64,000 nt of DNA from assembly GCF_003369915.1 (NCBI RefSeq), contig NC_046675.1, forward strand, positions 6,572,001 through 6,636,000, in the 5' to 3' direction. Under the pieces are notes generated by a model. It worked only from the letters and a program-made list of their open reading frames with translations. It was not told the DNA's origin and searched no databases. Below are positions 32,130 to 44,481 of the stretch, piece after piece; the stretch's first letter is position 1; each line of letters begins with the position of its first letter. A program made the position numbers and the translations under genes. The DNA is from Drosophila miranda. Lineage: Eukaryota > Arthropoda > Insecta > Diptera > Drosophilidae.

Positions 32130-35100
32130 AGATTCTTCAGCTAAATATTCAAAGTCTGACACACAACAACAACAAACAGCTCCTCTCAATGTTCCTAGAC
32201 AAGAACGCAATAGATATTGCCATCCTCTCAGAGATTTGGGTGTTGAACAACGCGGACTGCAGCATTTTAGACTATAACTTTTTCTGCAGGCCCAGAGAGG
32301 ACGGCTACGGCGGGGTTGGCATCTACGTCAGGAAAAACATTCAATTCAGCATTTTAAAAATAGAGAACGACTTGGAAATTTTAGGAATAAAAACATTAAA
32401 CCTCAAGAGCAATTTCAATATTTTTAGCATATATGCACCGCCATCAACAACAGTTTCACAGTTTAAATCGGGCACAAAAAAGTTTTTCGAATTCGCGGCT
32501 TCGCTTGACATACCCTCAATAGTGGGCGGGGACTTCAACGCTAGGTCTTCTATCTGGGGAAGTCCGATCTGTGATCGCAAGGGTCGCAGCATTAAGAATT
32601 CCACCCGGGAGGCCGGATTTATCTGCCTAAACGACGGTTCGCCAACCTTCTCCAGGAGCCCATCTCAATTCTCCGTTCTTGACCTTTCTTTTTCGAACTA
32701 CAGAAATGGAACTATTAACTGGTAAGTCCTCAAAACAAAAATTACGAACAGCAACCACTTCCCAATTGTATTATCAGTGCAAGGCCTAAATGCCCCCCTC
32801 CAAGGCAAGAAGATCCTTCACAACAGAATAGCCCGGATTCTGGGTGCAAGTGATTTCTCAAATCTGGAGGAGCTCAATGAAAAAGTGAAATCCCTGACCT
32901 TAAAAAACACGGTCACATTCCCAAGCAAGAACAAGTACGTTGCTAAGAAATGGTGGAACGAGGAAACGGAAAAACTTTTTCGCGTGAGAAACGCTTGCAG
33001 GCAAAAATTCTACCTCACCAAAAAATTGGCTGATGCCAGAGCAACCTTAGAAGCTGACAAAAATCTACAAAATCACGTAAAAAATCTTAGAAAGCGCAAC
33101 TTTTCCAAGTTTATAGAAGAGGTCTCCTCATCGCCCTCTATGTGGAGCAGGGTGAAGAACATCAAAAAATACGGTCAAATCAAAAATGTAGGGAACAAAT
33201 GGACGAACGAAGATGACAAAAACTTTCTCAATATGGTTAAAGTAACCCCATCCACGTCAAACAGTAGGCCCCCTAAGAAAATTCCTGCCCCTTTGTTAGG
33301 ACCAGACGACCCGGAACCCCTGGAACTGGAAGAATTCCTGGCCTTCCTAAAAACCAGGAACCCCAATTCGGCTAGAGGCCCTGATGGCATCTCGTTCAGG
33401 ATGCTTCAAAAGCTACCAAGTGGGAAAAAACAAGACATTTTTGAAATTATAAATAAAGTATGGCTGAGTGGCGTCATCCCTGAAGTCTGGCGCAGGATAA
33501 AAGTGGTACCCATCCCCAAGAAGAATGCAGTCCCTACTTCCTTCCAAAACCATAGGCCGATTTGTTTGATTAACACGCTGTTTAAATCCATAGAGGGGTT
33601 GATAAAGTTGAAGTTGGACGAGCACATAGCAAACTGTGACCTGCTGCCGGTCAGGTCCTATGCCTTCAGGAGAAACAGGTCCACGGCTCTTTGCATCAAC
33701 GACCTTATCAACAAAGTTCTGGCGCTGAAGGCGAGGGGTTGTCAGGTTGTCGCAGCTTGCCTAGATTTACAAAGAGCGTTCGACTGCGTAAGAGCGGACA
33801 CACTCGAGCACAGGATGAGGGATATGCGGTTCAATACAAGCCTCACGGCTTGGATCTCCAGCTTCCTTAACAGACGAATTCTCATAAAGGGCAAAAGCGA
33901 GGTAGAGGTGAACAGAGGTGTTAGCCAGGGTAGCTGTCTCAGCCCAACCCTTTTTAACCTTTACACAGCCGAACTACATGATATTAACAGTCATAACTGC
34001 TTACTGTTTCAGTATGCTGATGACTTTTTCATAGTTTGTTTTCATAAAGACGTATCCATTGCGAAAGGTGTGCTGGAAGACAGTATAGATAAGTTCGAAG
34101 AAAAATGCAATAGGCTAAACCTGTCATTCAATCCGGTGAAGTCTAAAGTGATTTACTTCAACAATCGTAGAGCTGCGCTAAATATCTCGCATCAAGGAGT
34201 TGAGATCAGACAAGTAGAGCAGATCAAATACCTAGGCAGGACTATCTCAGCAAACAACTCAGCCTCTGGTCACATTGATCTGGCCATCTCGGAATCGAAC
34301 AGAAACTGTGCATTTCTCAGATTACTCAGTGGGTGTCACTATGGTATCAGCCCCAAAAGAGGGCTTATATTTTACAAGGCATTTGTCAGAAGTAGGCTAG
34401 AGTACGCGTGCTCATCATTCTGCAACCTGTCCAAATCTGCCTTGGCCAAAATCAAATCCCACTGCAACCATCACCTCAGAAAGTCGCTGGGTCTGATAAT
34501 CTGCACTACCGTTCCTATCATATATCACATGGCAGGAGAACTTCCCCCGGACTACAGGATGAGATTCCTGGCGGCGAAAGAGTTGGTTAAGGTGTTTGCA
34601 TTTAATCTCCCAGCAAGTGAAACAGTGTCAGCAAATAGGGATTTAAACACGGGCTACGCTAAAGCATATCGGGAGTTTGGCAGCATAATAGATAGAGTTG
34701 AGGTTTTCGAGAACACAGCTTCATTTTGCATTCCAGCGCCGCTTTCCTGCACGATAGGACAGGTTTTTTAGATAGCTATTACACGTACAAAACCCTTTCC
34801 TCGTTGTCCGCCGAGCTCCTTGCTATCGAGAAGGCATTAGACCATGCTATTTTGTACAATTTTCCTCGTGTCGCGCTCCTGACAGACAGCAGAAACGGGG
34901 CCCTCATTCTGGCGAAGAACATTCAGGATAACTCTATCGCCTACAAAATCAGAGAAAAGATCCAACAAAATCCACATCTAAGAACTGTAGAGGTTCACTA
35001 CATTCCCGGACACGCTAACATCCCTCAGAACACTTCAGTTGACGCAGCAGCCAAAGAAGCCCACAGACGAGGAAAATACACAGTGGTTAAATGGAACCTT

Positions 35101-35532
35101 AAAGACGCTATGTGCGAAATACACAGAATCTTAAAAGCAGAATGGGAGAGAGAATACGCCGAGTTTGCTAGTATCAAGCACCGAGGTTACTGCTCGCTTT
35201 TCCCCTCAACATCATCCAAACCGTGGTTCCTAAATAAAACTAAGCTTAAAGCCATTGACGCTAAAAGAATCAACAGACTGCTTAGTGGTAACGCATTCGA
35301 TAGGCACACTCTCGCCAAAATGCATGTAGTTCCTAGTAACATATGTGATACATGCGATAGTATCGATAACGCCTCGCATTTAATTTTCAATTGTACAAAG
35401 TACAACACAACAAGGCAAAACTTCCCATCTCTAAGAAAATATAATGATATTTACAAATTCTTTGAAAAAGAAAACATCAGCGCGTACCAAACACTAATTG
35501 ACTTCATCGACGAAATTGATGTAAAGCTATAA
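32126..35532 (+). pseudogene. LINE ORF2: endonuclease, RT, RNase H (interrupted)
   Basis: The first part (32126-32725) is an APE-type endonuclease: LQLNIQSL at the start, LSEIWV, YGGVGIYV, GGDFNARSSIWGS. An in-frame TAA at 32723-32725 stops it shortly before the usual end, NHFPIV, which continues in the same frame. The reverse transcriptase (32777-34771) has the palm motifs LDLQRAFDCV, GVSQGSCLSPTLFNLY and QYADDFF. Near 34726-34771 the frame shifts by +1. The RNase H part continues to 35532 with SAELLAIEKAL, LLTDSRNGA and VHYIPGHANI, then CDTCD...HLIFNC. The usual first RNase H motif (TDGS) is not seen, so a small deletion accompanies the shift. Confidence 0.85.
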
Positions 35533-35660
35533 ACAGTACTCCAACATCTTCTATTCTTTGACTTGGCAATTTCCACCTTCAAAAGGCGGGCGGCCAAATA
35601 ATCCCACGCTACTCACGGGTAACTTAAATCCTAAAAAAAAAAAAAAAAAAAAAAAAAAAA

Positions 35661-36631
35661 CTATCACCGTTGATTGATAGCAATACTATCGAAAAAATGT
35701 GATTATTTAAAAATTTTGCAGCTGCTATTTGTCATTCGCCCAGGAAGGCACGCAAAATCCACGCGCAAAGGGAAGCGTGGGGTGGGAAGCAGTTCTGGCA
35801 ACTTTTTATCAGAAAAAAACTGTTTCTATTTTGAAAAAAAACGAAAAAAACGCTGAAAATTTGCAAAAATAATAAAAATAAAAAAGTGTAAATAATGGTA
35901 TTAACGAGTTCGTATTAAAAACATATTTGATATGTATTTTATATACAGCTCTGTGGGGCTAGCTTCTGATACGCATTCGTACGACGAATCATGCTTTGGT
36001 AATTATGTGGCAGTTCGTAGTCAAAACAGCAGTTTTCAAGTCTTCGCAAGCCGTACCGTATATTTAAATAAAAATTAGTAAAACTTTAGTTTCATGGAAA
36101 TCCTTAGCCATATTAACCGAGTTTGACCAGGTTTTCCAAAACCTAGTGCTGTCTCTGATATTTGCTTTCTTTATTAAATAATAACGCTGCATTCAATATC
36201 CGAATATTTTTAACTTTAGGGTAATCAAAAATTTTGGCTAATTCCATTTTTCTTAGCGTACAAAATTTTGTTGAGGAAAAAGGTTTAGAAAAGGTTAGAA
36301 TTTCGAAATTATTTTGGAAAATATCGCTAAAAAATAATGATGATCCGGCCAAATTTTCTTAATTGTTTAACCATTAACCAACATTAAAAACTTTAAAATT
36401 TCTAAAAAAATTCAGAACAGGAGATCCCGCCTCCCTCCTTGGGTCTTCAAAAAAGCCAGATGTGACGGGAAAAGAGCGTAGTCGCCAGCACTGGTGGGAA
36501 GAGTGAGAGAACCAGAACCATGGTATCGAGACGAGAACAAGCCGGCACTAGGAAGTCTCTTCCATATTAAGCATTCGTTTGAAACAGAGTATATAAAGGA
36601 ATCACAGGCGTGGTGCAGGCCCACGCCCATT
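35661..36631 (+). promoter_or_regulatory. Dcr-1 upstream region
   Basis: AT-rich DNA with a GATAGCAATACTATCG palindrome just after the retrotransposon. The frame of Dcr-1 is open upstream to 36494 without an ATG matching the family, so the 5' UTR probably lies in about 36400-36631. No TATA box is evident, as usual for a housekeeping gene. Confidence 0.4.
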
Positions 36632-39600
36632 ATGGCGTTCCATTGGTGCGACAACAATTTGCACACGACGGTGTTCACGCCGCGCGACTTCCAAGTGGAG
36701 CTGCTGGCAGCCGCGTACGAGCGGAACACCATCATCTGCCTGGGACACAGGAGCTCCAAGGAGTTCATTGCCCTGAAGCTACTCCAGGAGCTGTCCAGGC
36801 GGGGCCGCCGCCATGGCAAGGTGAGTGTATACCTCAGCTGCCAGGTGGGAATCGACAAGGAGCCAGCGTCCATTTACACGATGCTCACGCACCTGACCGA
36901 CCTGCGAGTGTGGCAGGAGCAGCCAGACATGCAGACACCCTTTGCCCACAACTGGATGGACTATCATGTGTCCATTTTGCGGCCGGAGGGGTTTCTCTAC
37001 CTGCTAGTTTCGGGCGAGCTGCCGCTGACCAGCGTTGAGCTGATTGTTCTGGAAGACTGCCATGACAGCGCCGTCTACCAGCGGATACTGCCCATTTTCT
37101 TGGACCACATATTGCCGGCGCGGCCTGCGGACAGACCGAGAATCTTGGGCCTGGCCGGTCCCCTGCACAGCGCTGGCTGCGAGCTGCAGCAGCTGAGCGC
37201 CATGCTGGTGACCCTCGAGCAGAATGTCCTCTGTCGCATCGAGACGGCCAGCGACATTGTCACCGTGCTGAGGTACTGCTCGAAGCCCCACGAATACATC
37301 GTCCAGTGTGCGCCGTTCGAGATGGACGAGCTTTCGCTGGTCCTGGCGGATATACTGAACACGCACAAGTCCTTTCTGATGGATCATCGATACGATCCCT
37401 TCGAGATATACGGCATGGACCAGTTCATGGAGGATCTGAAAGGTAAGTGTGTGCGCGCATTGGCAGACCGTTCCGGCTAAGTCTCTCCATTGGCAGATAT
37501 ACCCGATCCCAAGCTGGATCCGCTGAATGTGATTGACTCCTTGCTGGTCGTTCTGCATGAGATGGGTCCCTGGTGCACGCAGCGGGCCGCCCACCATTTC
37601 TATCAGAGCAACGAAAAGCTGAAGGTGAAGACGCCACACGAACGGCATTACCTGCTGTACTGCCTCGTGAGCACGGCCCTCGTGCAGCTGCACTCCCTCT
37701 GCGATCACACATTCCAGAAGCAACTAGGAGGAGACCCACGGCTGACCATTGAGCGGTATTCCAGTCCGAAAGTGAAGCGCCTGCTGCAAACCCTGCGCTG
37801 CTTCAAGCCGGAGGAGGGACATGGCCACGGCCATGGACATGGACATGGGCAAGCCGAAGTGCTGCGCAAGATGCGCCATCAAGTGGAGCAGGCGGATTTC
37901 AATAAGCTCTCGCATGCGCTGGAGACCAAGTGCCAGGTGGTGGATCAACTGGAGCCGCAGGCAACGGACGCGCGCACTCTGGTGGCCAATCTGGAGCACA
38001 TTCTGCAGTATCCAGAGGGCAAACCCATGCTGAGGCGCAACAGCCATCGACCCCTGCCACCAGCAGCAGCAGCAGCCACGGCTCAGGCGCAGTCGTCCCC
38101 AGGGAAGGGAAAGCACAGCTCCAACCCGCACAACCGTGTTCGGAGACGTGTGTACACGCGACGCCACAACAGGGACCAGCACGATGGTGGGGATACCCTG
38201 TGCGCTTTGATCTACTGCAATCAGAACCACACGGCACGTGTGCTGTTCGAGCTGCTGGCGGAGATGGGCAAGCGGGATGCCGACTTGAAGTTCCTGCGCT
38301 GCCAGTACACCACAGATCGGGTGGCCGATCCCACCACAGAGCCCAAGGAGGCCGAGCTGGAGCACCGCAGGCAGGAGGAGGTGCTCAAGCGCTTTCGCAT
38401 GCACGATTGCAATGTTCTGATCGGTACATCGGTCCTCGAGGAGGGCATCGATGTGCCCAAGTGCAATCTCGTTGTCCGCTGGGATCCGCCGACCACCTAC
38501 CGCAGCTACGTCCAGTGCAAAGGGCGGGCCCGGGCCGCCCCAGCCTACCATGTCATTCTGGTGGCCCCCAGGTATACCACTCCCGCGATTGGGGTCGTGC
38601 AATTGACCGACAAGAGTCATCGCTTTATCTGCGGCGCTGGAGGAGGAGCAGCCGACTCGACGGAAGTGGACAGCGATTCCGATGACTCGGCCATGCCGAG
38701 TTCCCTTGGCTCCGATCCCTATACGTTTGGCACGGCACGTGGCACGGTAAAGATCCTCAATCCCGAGGTGTTTAGTAGTGTGCCGCCCATGGCGTGCGAG
38801 ATTAAAGAGATCCAGGACGAGACGCCAGCCATTGCCATGGATAGCAGCAATTCCAGCGACGAGGCCGTGAGTCTGAACAACACCCCGCCCAGTGAGAGCC
38901 AGTCCAGTGGTGATCCCAAGATCCCCAGGAAGCGTTTTCAATGTGAGGTCCCGCCCGCAGAGGGCGCTGAGGCCAAGCCGGAAGCGAATACCTCGGCCGT
39001 GGATGGCCTGGCGAGCACCACAAAGGCATTAGTCCATCAGATGGCCCAGTATCGGGAGATTGAACAGATGCTGCTCTCAAAATGTGCCAACACCGAGCCG
39101 CCCGAGCAGGAGCAGCAGGATGCGGAACGCTTCAACAGCTGCCTGGCTGCGTACCGGCCCAAGCCGCAGCTCCTCACGGGCGCCTCTGTGGACCTGAGCA
39201 CGGCCATAGCGCTGGTCAACAAGTACTGCGCTCGATTGCCCAGCGATACGTTCACCAAGCTGACGGCCCTGTGGCGCTGTGCCCAGAGCGAACGCTCAGG
39301 CGTCACCCTCTATCAGTACACACTACGCCTGCCCATCAACTCGCCGCTGAAACATGACGTTGTGGTACGTAGCTGAGGGAGACGCGTCTTCCCATTCAGT
39401 ACTTATTTACCTTATTTCCTTGCAGGGTCTGCCGATGACCACGCAGACGTTAGCGCGACGTATGGCTGCCCTGCAGGCCTGCGTGGAGCTGCATAAGATC
39501 GGCGAACTGGATGATCAACTGCAGCCCATTGGCAAGGAGGGTTTCCATGCCCTGGAGCCCGACTGGGAATGCTTTGAGCTGGAGCCCGTGGACGAGCAGA

Positions 39601-42600
39601 TCGTGCAGCTCAGCGACGAGCCGCGACCGGGTACGACAAAGCGACGACAGTACTACTACAAACGCATTGCCTCCGAGTTCTGTGACTGTCGACCGGTGGC
39701 CGGGGCACCCTGCTACCTGTACTTCATCAAGCTGACGCTTCAGTGCCCCATACCCGAGGAGCAGAACACCCGGGGCAGGAAGATCTATCCGCCGGAAGAT
39801 GCCCAGCAGGGCTTCGGCATACTCACCATGAAGCGGATACCCAAGCTGAGTGCCTTCTCGATTTTCACACGGTCCGGGGAGGTGAAGGTCTCCCTGGAGC
39901 TGGCCAGGGAGCGTGTGGTGCTGACGCCCGAACAGATTGGCTGCATCAATGTCTTCCTGAACTACACGTTCACCAATGTGCTGCGCCTGCAGAAGTTCCT
40001 CATGCTCTTCGATCCCGATTCCACCGAGAACTGTGTCTTCATTGTGCCCACCCTGAAGACGGGGTCGCCGCCGGAGGGCAGCAAAAAGATCGACTGGCAG
40101 TTCCTGGAGCTGATCCAAGCCAATGGCAATACCATGCCTAAATCGATACCCGACGAGGAGCGCCTGTCGCAGCCCTTCGATGCCCAGCGCTTTCAGGATG
40201 CCGTCGTGATGCCCTGGTACCGCAACCAGGACCAGCCGCAGTACTTCTACGTGGCCGAGATCTGTCCGCATCTGTCGCCGCTGAGCTGCTTCCCGGGCGA
40301 CAACTATCGCACCTTCAAGCACTACTATTTCGTGAAGTATGGCCTGACCATACAGAATGCCGCTCAGCCCCTGCTCGACGTCGATCACACGAGTGCGCGG
40401 CTCAACTTTCTCACGCCGCGGTATGTCAATCGGAAGGGCGTGGCCCTGCCCACCAGCTCCGAGGAGACGAAGCGCGCCAAGCGGGAGAATCTCGAACAGA
40501 AACAGATACTAGTGCCAGAGCTGTGCACGGTGCATCCGTTTCCCGCCTCTCTGTGGCGCACGGCTGTGTGTCTGCCCTGCATCCTGTATCGCATCAATGG
40601 TCTGCTCCTGGCGGATGACATACGCAAGCAAGTGTCCGCAGATCTGGGACTGGGTCGGCAGCAGATCGACGACGAGGAGTTTGAGTGGCCCATGCTGGAC
40701 TTTGGCTGGAGTCTGTCGGAGGTCCTCAAGAAGTCCAATCAAAAGGATGCCATCGTCAATGGCAAGGAGCAGGCGAAGGAGATGGAAAGCGAACCCCCGC
40801 CAGTGGAAAGTGAACCCCCCCTAGTGGAGAAGTTGGCCGCCAAGAGCGCCAACGAACTGATCATCGAGGGGGAACAGAAGCTCCAGGATGAGGACCATGA
40901 TTTCATTGAGATTGGGACATGGTCGAACGACATGGCCGATGACATAGCCTCGTTCAACGATGACGAGGATGACGAAGACGAGGAGTCCACCTATCTGCCC
41001 GTACTGCCAGCCAATGTAAAGTTCTGTAAGTTGAAACCGGAATCCCACGGATGGACACGAGTGTAATAAATCCTTTTTACAGGCAATCAGCACACCCGCT
41101 ATGGGTCGCCCACCTTCTGGGACGTGAGAAACGCCGACGGGTCGCTCAAGCAGCCGAAGAACAAGGGCAACCAACAGCAGAGTCCCGCTGGCAAGGGCAA
41201 GCCCAGTTTCACATTCTACGACTCGGACAACTCGTTGGGCTCCAGCTATGGGGACGACGATCATGGGATGCCGCTCAGCTATTTCCATGGCAACTACAGC
41301 TCGGATGAGGATGCTGTGGCGGATGATATTGATGCGGGACGCATTGAATTCACATCGAAAAATGAAGCGGAGACGATTGAGACGGCCCAGGATGTGGAAA
41401 AGCGACAGAAGCAGATCTCCATTATCCAGGCAACGAACGCCAACGAGCGACAGTACCAGCAGACGAAGAATCTGTTGATTGGCTTCAAATTCGAGGAGCA
41501 GCAGCTGGAACAGGAGCAGCAGCAGCAGGCGTATGCAAAGCCCAGCGTGGACTACGAGCAGTCGATCCTCAAGCTGCAGTCGGAGATTGAGAGCTCTGGC
41601 ATGTTGGTGCCTCACGATCAGCAGCTGGCCCTGAAGTGGGCCGATCCTGCCGAGGCCCATGTGACCCCCTACTCGATGATTGAGCTGCTGAAGCTGTTGC
41701 TGCCCTACGTCCCGGAGGACAAGCTGCTCCACAAATTGGGCGAACGGCCAGAGCTTCAGCTGTCGGATCTGATTGATCTAAATGCGGATTGGGTTAGCGG
41801 GCACTCCGAGGAGGAGATCTACAGCGTATTAGGCTGTGGGGACAGCTTCGACAACTACAACGATCAGCACAGAATGGACTTGGGTGAGAAGCAGCTGCGA
41901 TTGCAGTACGCTTCGAGGAAGATCAGTGCCGCCAGCCCCGTAAAGGCCGCCCTGCCCATGATCCTGCCCGCGGGCTTCAGCTTTGATCTTCAGCCCGAGC
42001 TGGTGGGCCATCCCGGACCCAGTCCCAGTGTCATTCTGCAGGCGCTGACCATGTCGAATGCCAACGATGGCATCAATCTGGAACGCCTGGAGACCATCGG
42101 TGACTCGTTCCTCAAGTATGCCATCACCACCTATCTGTACATCACGTACGAGAACGTCCACGAGGGCAAGCTGAGCCACCTGCGGTCCAAGCAGGTGGCC
42201 AACCTCAATCTGTACCGCCTGGGCCGGCGCAAGCGGCTGGGCGAGTATATGATAGCCACCAAATTCGAGCCGCACGACAACTGGCTGCCGCCGTGCTACT
42301 ACGTGCCCAAGGAGCTGGAGAAGGCCCTGATCGAGGCCAAGATACCCACCCACCACTGGAAGCTGGCCGATCTGCTGGACATCAAGAATCTGAGCAGCGT
42401 CCAGATATGCGAGATGGTGCGCGAGAAGGCCGAGGCACTGGGACTCCCTGGAAGCGCAGAGCAGGCAACGCCACAGGCGACAACGGTTCCCCTGGACGAA
42501 TCGAACGACAGCTGCAACGATTTCAGCTGCTTTATACCCTACAATCTGGTGTCGCAGCACAGCATACCGGACAAGTCCATTGCCGACTGTGTGGAGGCCC

Positions 42601-43687
42601 TGATTGGGGCCTACCTCATCGAGTGCGGACCCCGCGGAGCGCTACTCTTCATGGCCTGGCTGGGAGTGCGTGTGCTGCCGTATAGCCGCCAGCCGGCACC
42701 TGCCAGCGATTCGGAACGGACGCCCGGCAGCACCACACCCGATGCCAAGCAAATGGTGACGGTATATGGCTCTTGGCCAACGCCACGCAGTCCCCTGCTG
42801 CACTATGCCCCCAATGCGGAGAGGGAACTGGAACATCTGCTCAGCGGCTTCGAGGAGTTTGAGGCCAGCCTGGGATACAGGTTCCGCGATCGTTCCTACC
42901 TGCTGCAGGCCATGACGCATGCCAGCTACACGCCCAATCGACTGACGGACTGCTACCAGCGGCTGGAATTCCTGGGCGATGCCGTCCTCGACTACTTGAT
43001 CACACGGCACCTGTACGAGGATCCGCGCCAGCACTCGCCTGGGGCCCTCACCGATCTGCGTTCCGCGTTGGTGAACAACACAATCTTCGCCTCGCTGGCC
43101 GTGCGACACGGTTTCCACAAGTTCTTCCGTCATCTATCGCCTGGACTGAACGATGTCATCGATCGGTTTGTGCGCATCCAGCAGGAGAACGGACACAGCA
43201 TCAGCGAGGAGGTAACCAATGCCGTCATTTCCATTCAATATTTGAATTTCTGCTTACATTTTCCTCTCCATTTTAGTACTACTTGCTCTCCGAGGAGGAG
43301 TGCGACGATGCCGAGGACGTTGAGGTCCCCAAGGCCTTGGGCGATGTCTTCGAATCGATAGCCGGGGCCATCTTTCTCGATTCGAACATGTCCCTGGATG
43401 TGGTCTGGCATGTCTACAGCAATATGATGAGCCCGGAAATCGAGCAGTTTAGCAACTCTGTGCCAAAGTCCCCCATACGGGAACTGCTCGAACTGGAGCC
43501 GGAGACGGCCAAATTTGGGAAGCCGGAGAAGCTGGCCGACGGACGCCGGGTGCGCGTCACCGTCGATGTCTTCTGCAAGGGCACCTTCCGTGGCATTGGA
43601 CGCAACTACCGAATAGCCAAGTGTACGGCAGCCAAGTGCGCACTGCGGCAGCTCAAGAAGCAGGGTCTGATTGCCAAGAAAGACTAA
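36632..43687 (+). CDS. Dcr-1: Dicer-1, miRNA-processing RNase III
   Basis: Five exons: 36632-37442, 37497-39364, 39426-41025, 41083-43211 and 43277-43687. All joins are in phase and give 2272 aa (D. melanogaster about 2249). The start [17 protein letters not shown] is the known N-terminus. In order: a degenerate helicase whose Walker A site reads GHRSSKE and whose DExH box reads EDCH, so no ATPase is expected; a preserved helicase C lobe (about 520-650, [14 protein letters not shown]); the dimerisation/DUF283 region; a PAZ domain (about 1120-1290); an acidic insert; RNase IIIa (about 1759, [14 protein letters not shown]); RNase IIIb (about 2053, [11 protein letters not shown]); and a C-terminal dsRBD. 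It cuts pre-miRNA in the cytoplasm with Loquacious. Both RNase III sites look intact. Confidence 0.98.
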
Positions 43688-44481
43688 ATCCCAGGGCCAA
43701 GAAGCAGCGATGTGTGATGCCAGATTAGGCTTTAATAGATAGGCTACATATGTATAAACCGTGCAAGCAAATTAAAGAACATTTTTTCTAAAAAGTAAAA
43801 AGTACAGAAAAGTTATATTGACAAGAAATAGGCTGCAGTTGCGTAGATCCCAATGATTAACGATAGGGAACGTAATGAATCTCTACATTTATACCCGATT
43901 CTCAGTCCGTCTTGCTTGACGCCTAGTTCTTAGGGACTGTAAGAGCTAGAGCAACGAAATTTTGTATACAGACTCCTGTGTTATCACGGCCCCACAAAGC
44001 GTCTGTGGCATCCACAATTTTAAAGATACGAGAAACCCGTAAACGCAGATTCATAGAGAATGGACATATCTTGCAGATGGCCGAATCTGAATCAGATCGG
44101 ATTATTATTACAGCCAGAAGGAACAAATCAGTTTTCATTGGCTACGCAGCGCCGTCCATTCACACACTCTTCGTCGTGCAATGTGTGCGCTCTCTGACGG
44201 AGTGGCGTCATACAGACTGAGCATCGGGTATCAGAATGAGCGCGAGAGATCGCGAGATCAGCTTAGATGCTGTAGAGCCAACAATAATGGAGATCTACTA
44301 GAAATCCTTTATCTTTACACCTGACTATGAGTTCTAGATATCAAAGCTAAAATCGGCGTGCATCGCAAACACATTATACGACCCCCATGTATGGCTCCTC
44401 GACTCTTATCGGAATTGCAAAGGCAAAAACGTGAAGCGATGAAGCAGAGAACTTTAGTGATAGCTGGAAAAGAGGCGAAAC
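43688..44481. other. Intergenic between Dcr-1 and the kinase
   Basis: ATTAAA at about 43771 is a likely Dcr-1 polyadenylation signal. The rest holds no gene. Short ORFs at 43923-44220 lack features. Confidence 0.5.

Larger units (their letters stand above)
30304..35660 (+). mobile_element. Near-full-length non-LTR retrotransposon (LINE)
   Basis: The element is bounded by an 11-base target duplication, CTATCACCGTT (30293-30303 and 35661-35671), and ends in a run of about 27 A. It has a 260-base 5' leader, ORF1 with zinc knuckles, and ORF2 with endonuclease, reverse transcriptase and RNase H parts, 5.36 kb in all. An RNase H domain together with ORF1 places it in the I/LOA-type LINEs rather than jockey; the exact family is not named. 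Perfect target duplication and intact poly(A) imply a recent insertion. ORF2 carries one in-frame stop and one frameshift, so this copy is probably not autonomous. Confidence 0.9.

Noticed and set aside
36494-36631. 46-codon upstream extension of Dcr-1
   Set aside because: MAFHWCDN is the known N-terminus; the upstream codons have no family match.
37724-38941. 405-codon minus-strand ORF inside Dcr-1
   Set aside because: Antisense to a conserved coding exon; no domain or leader.
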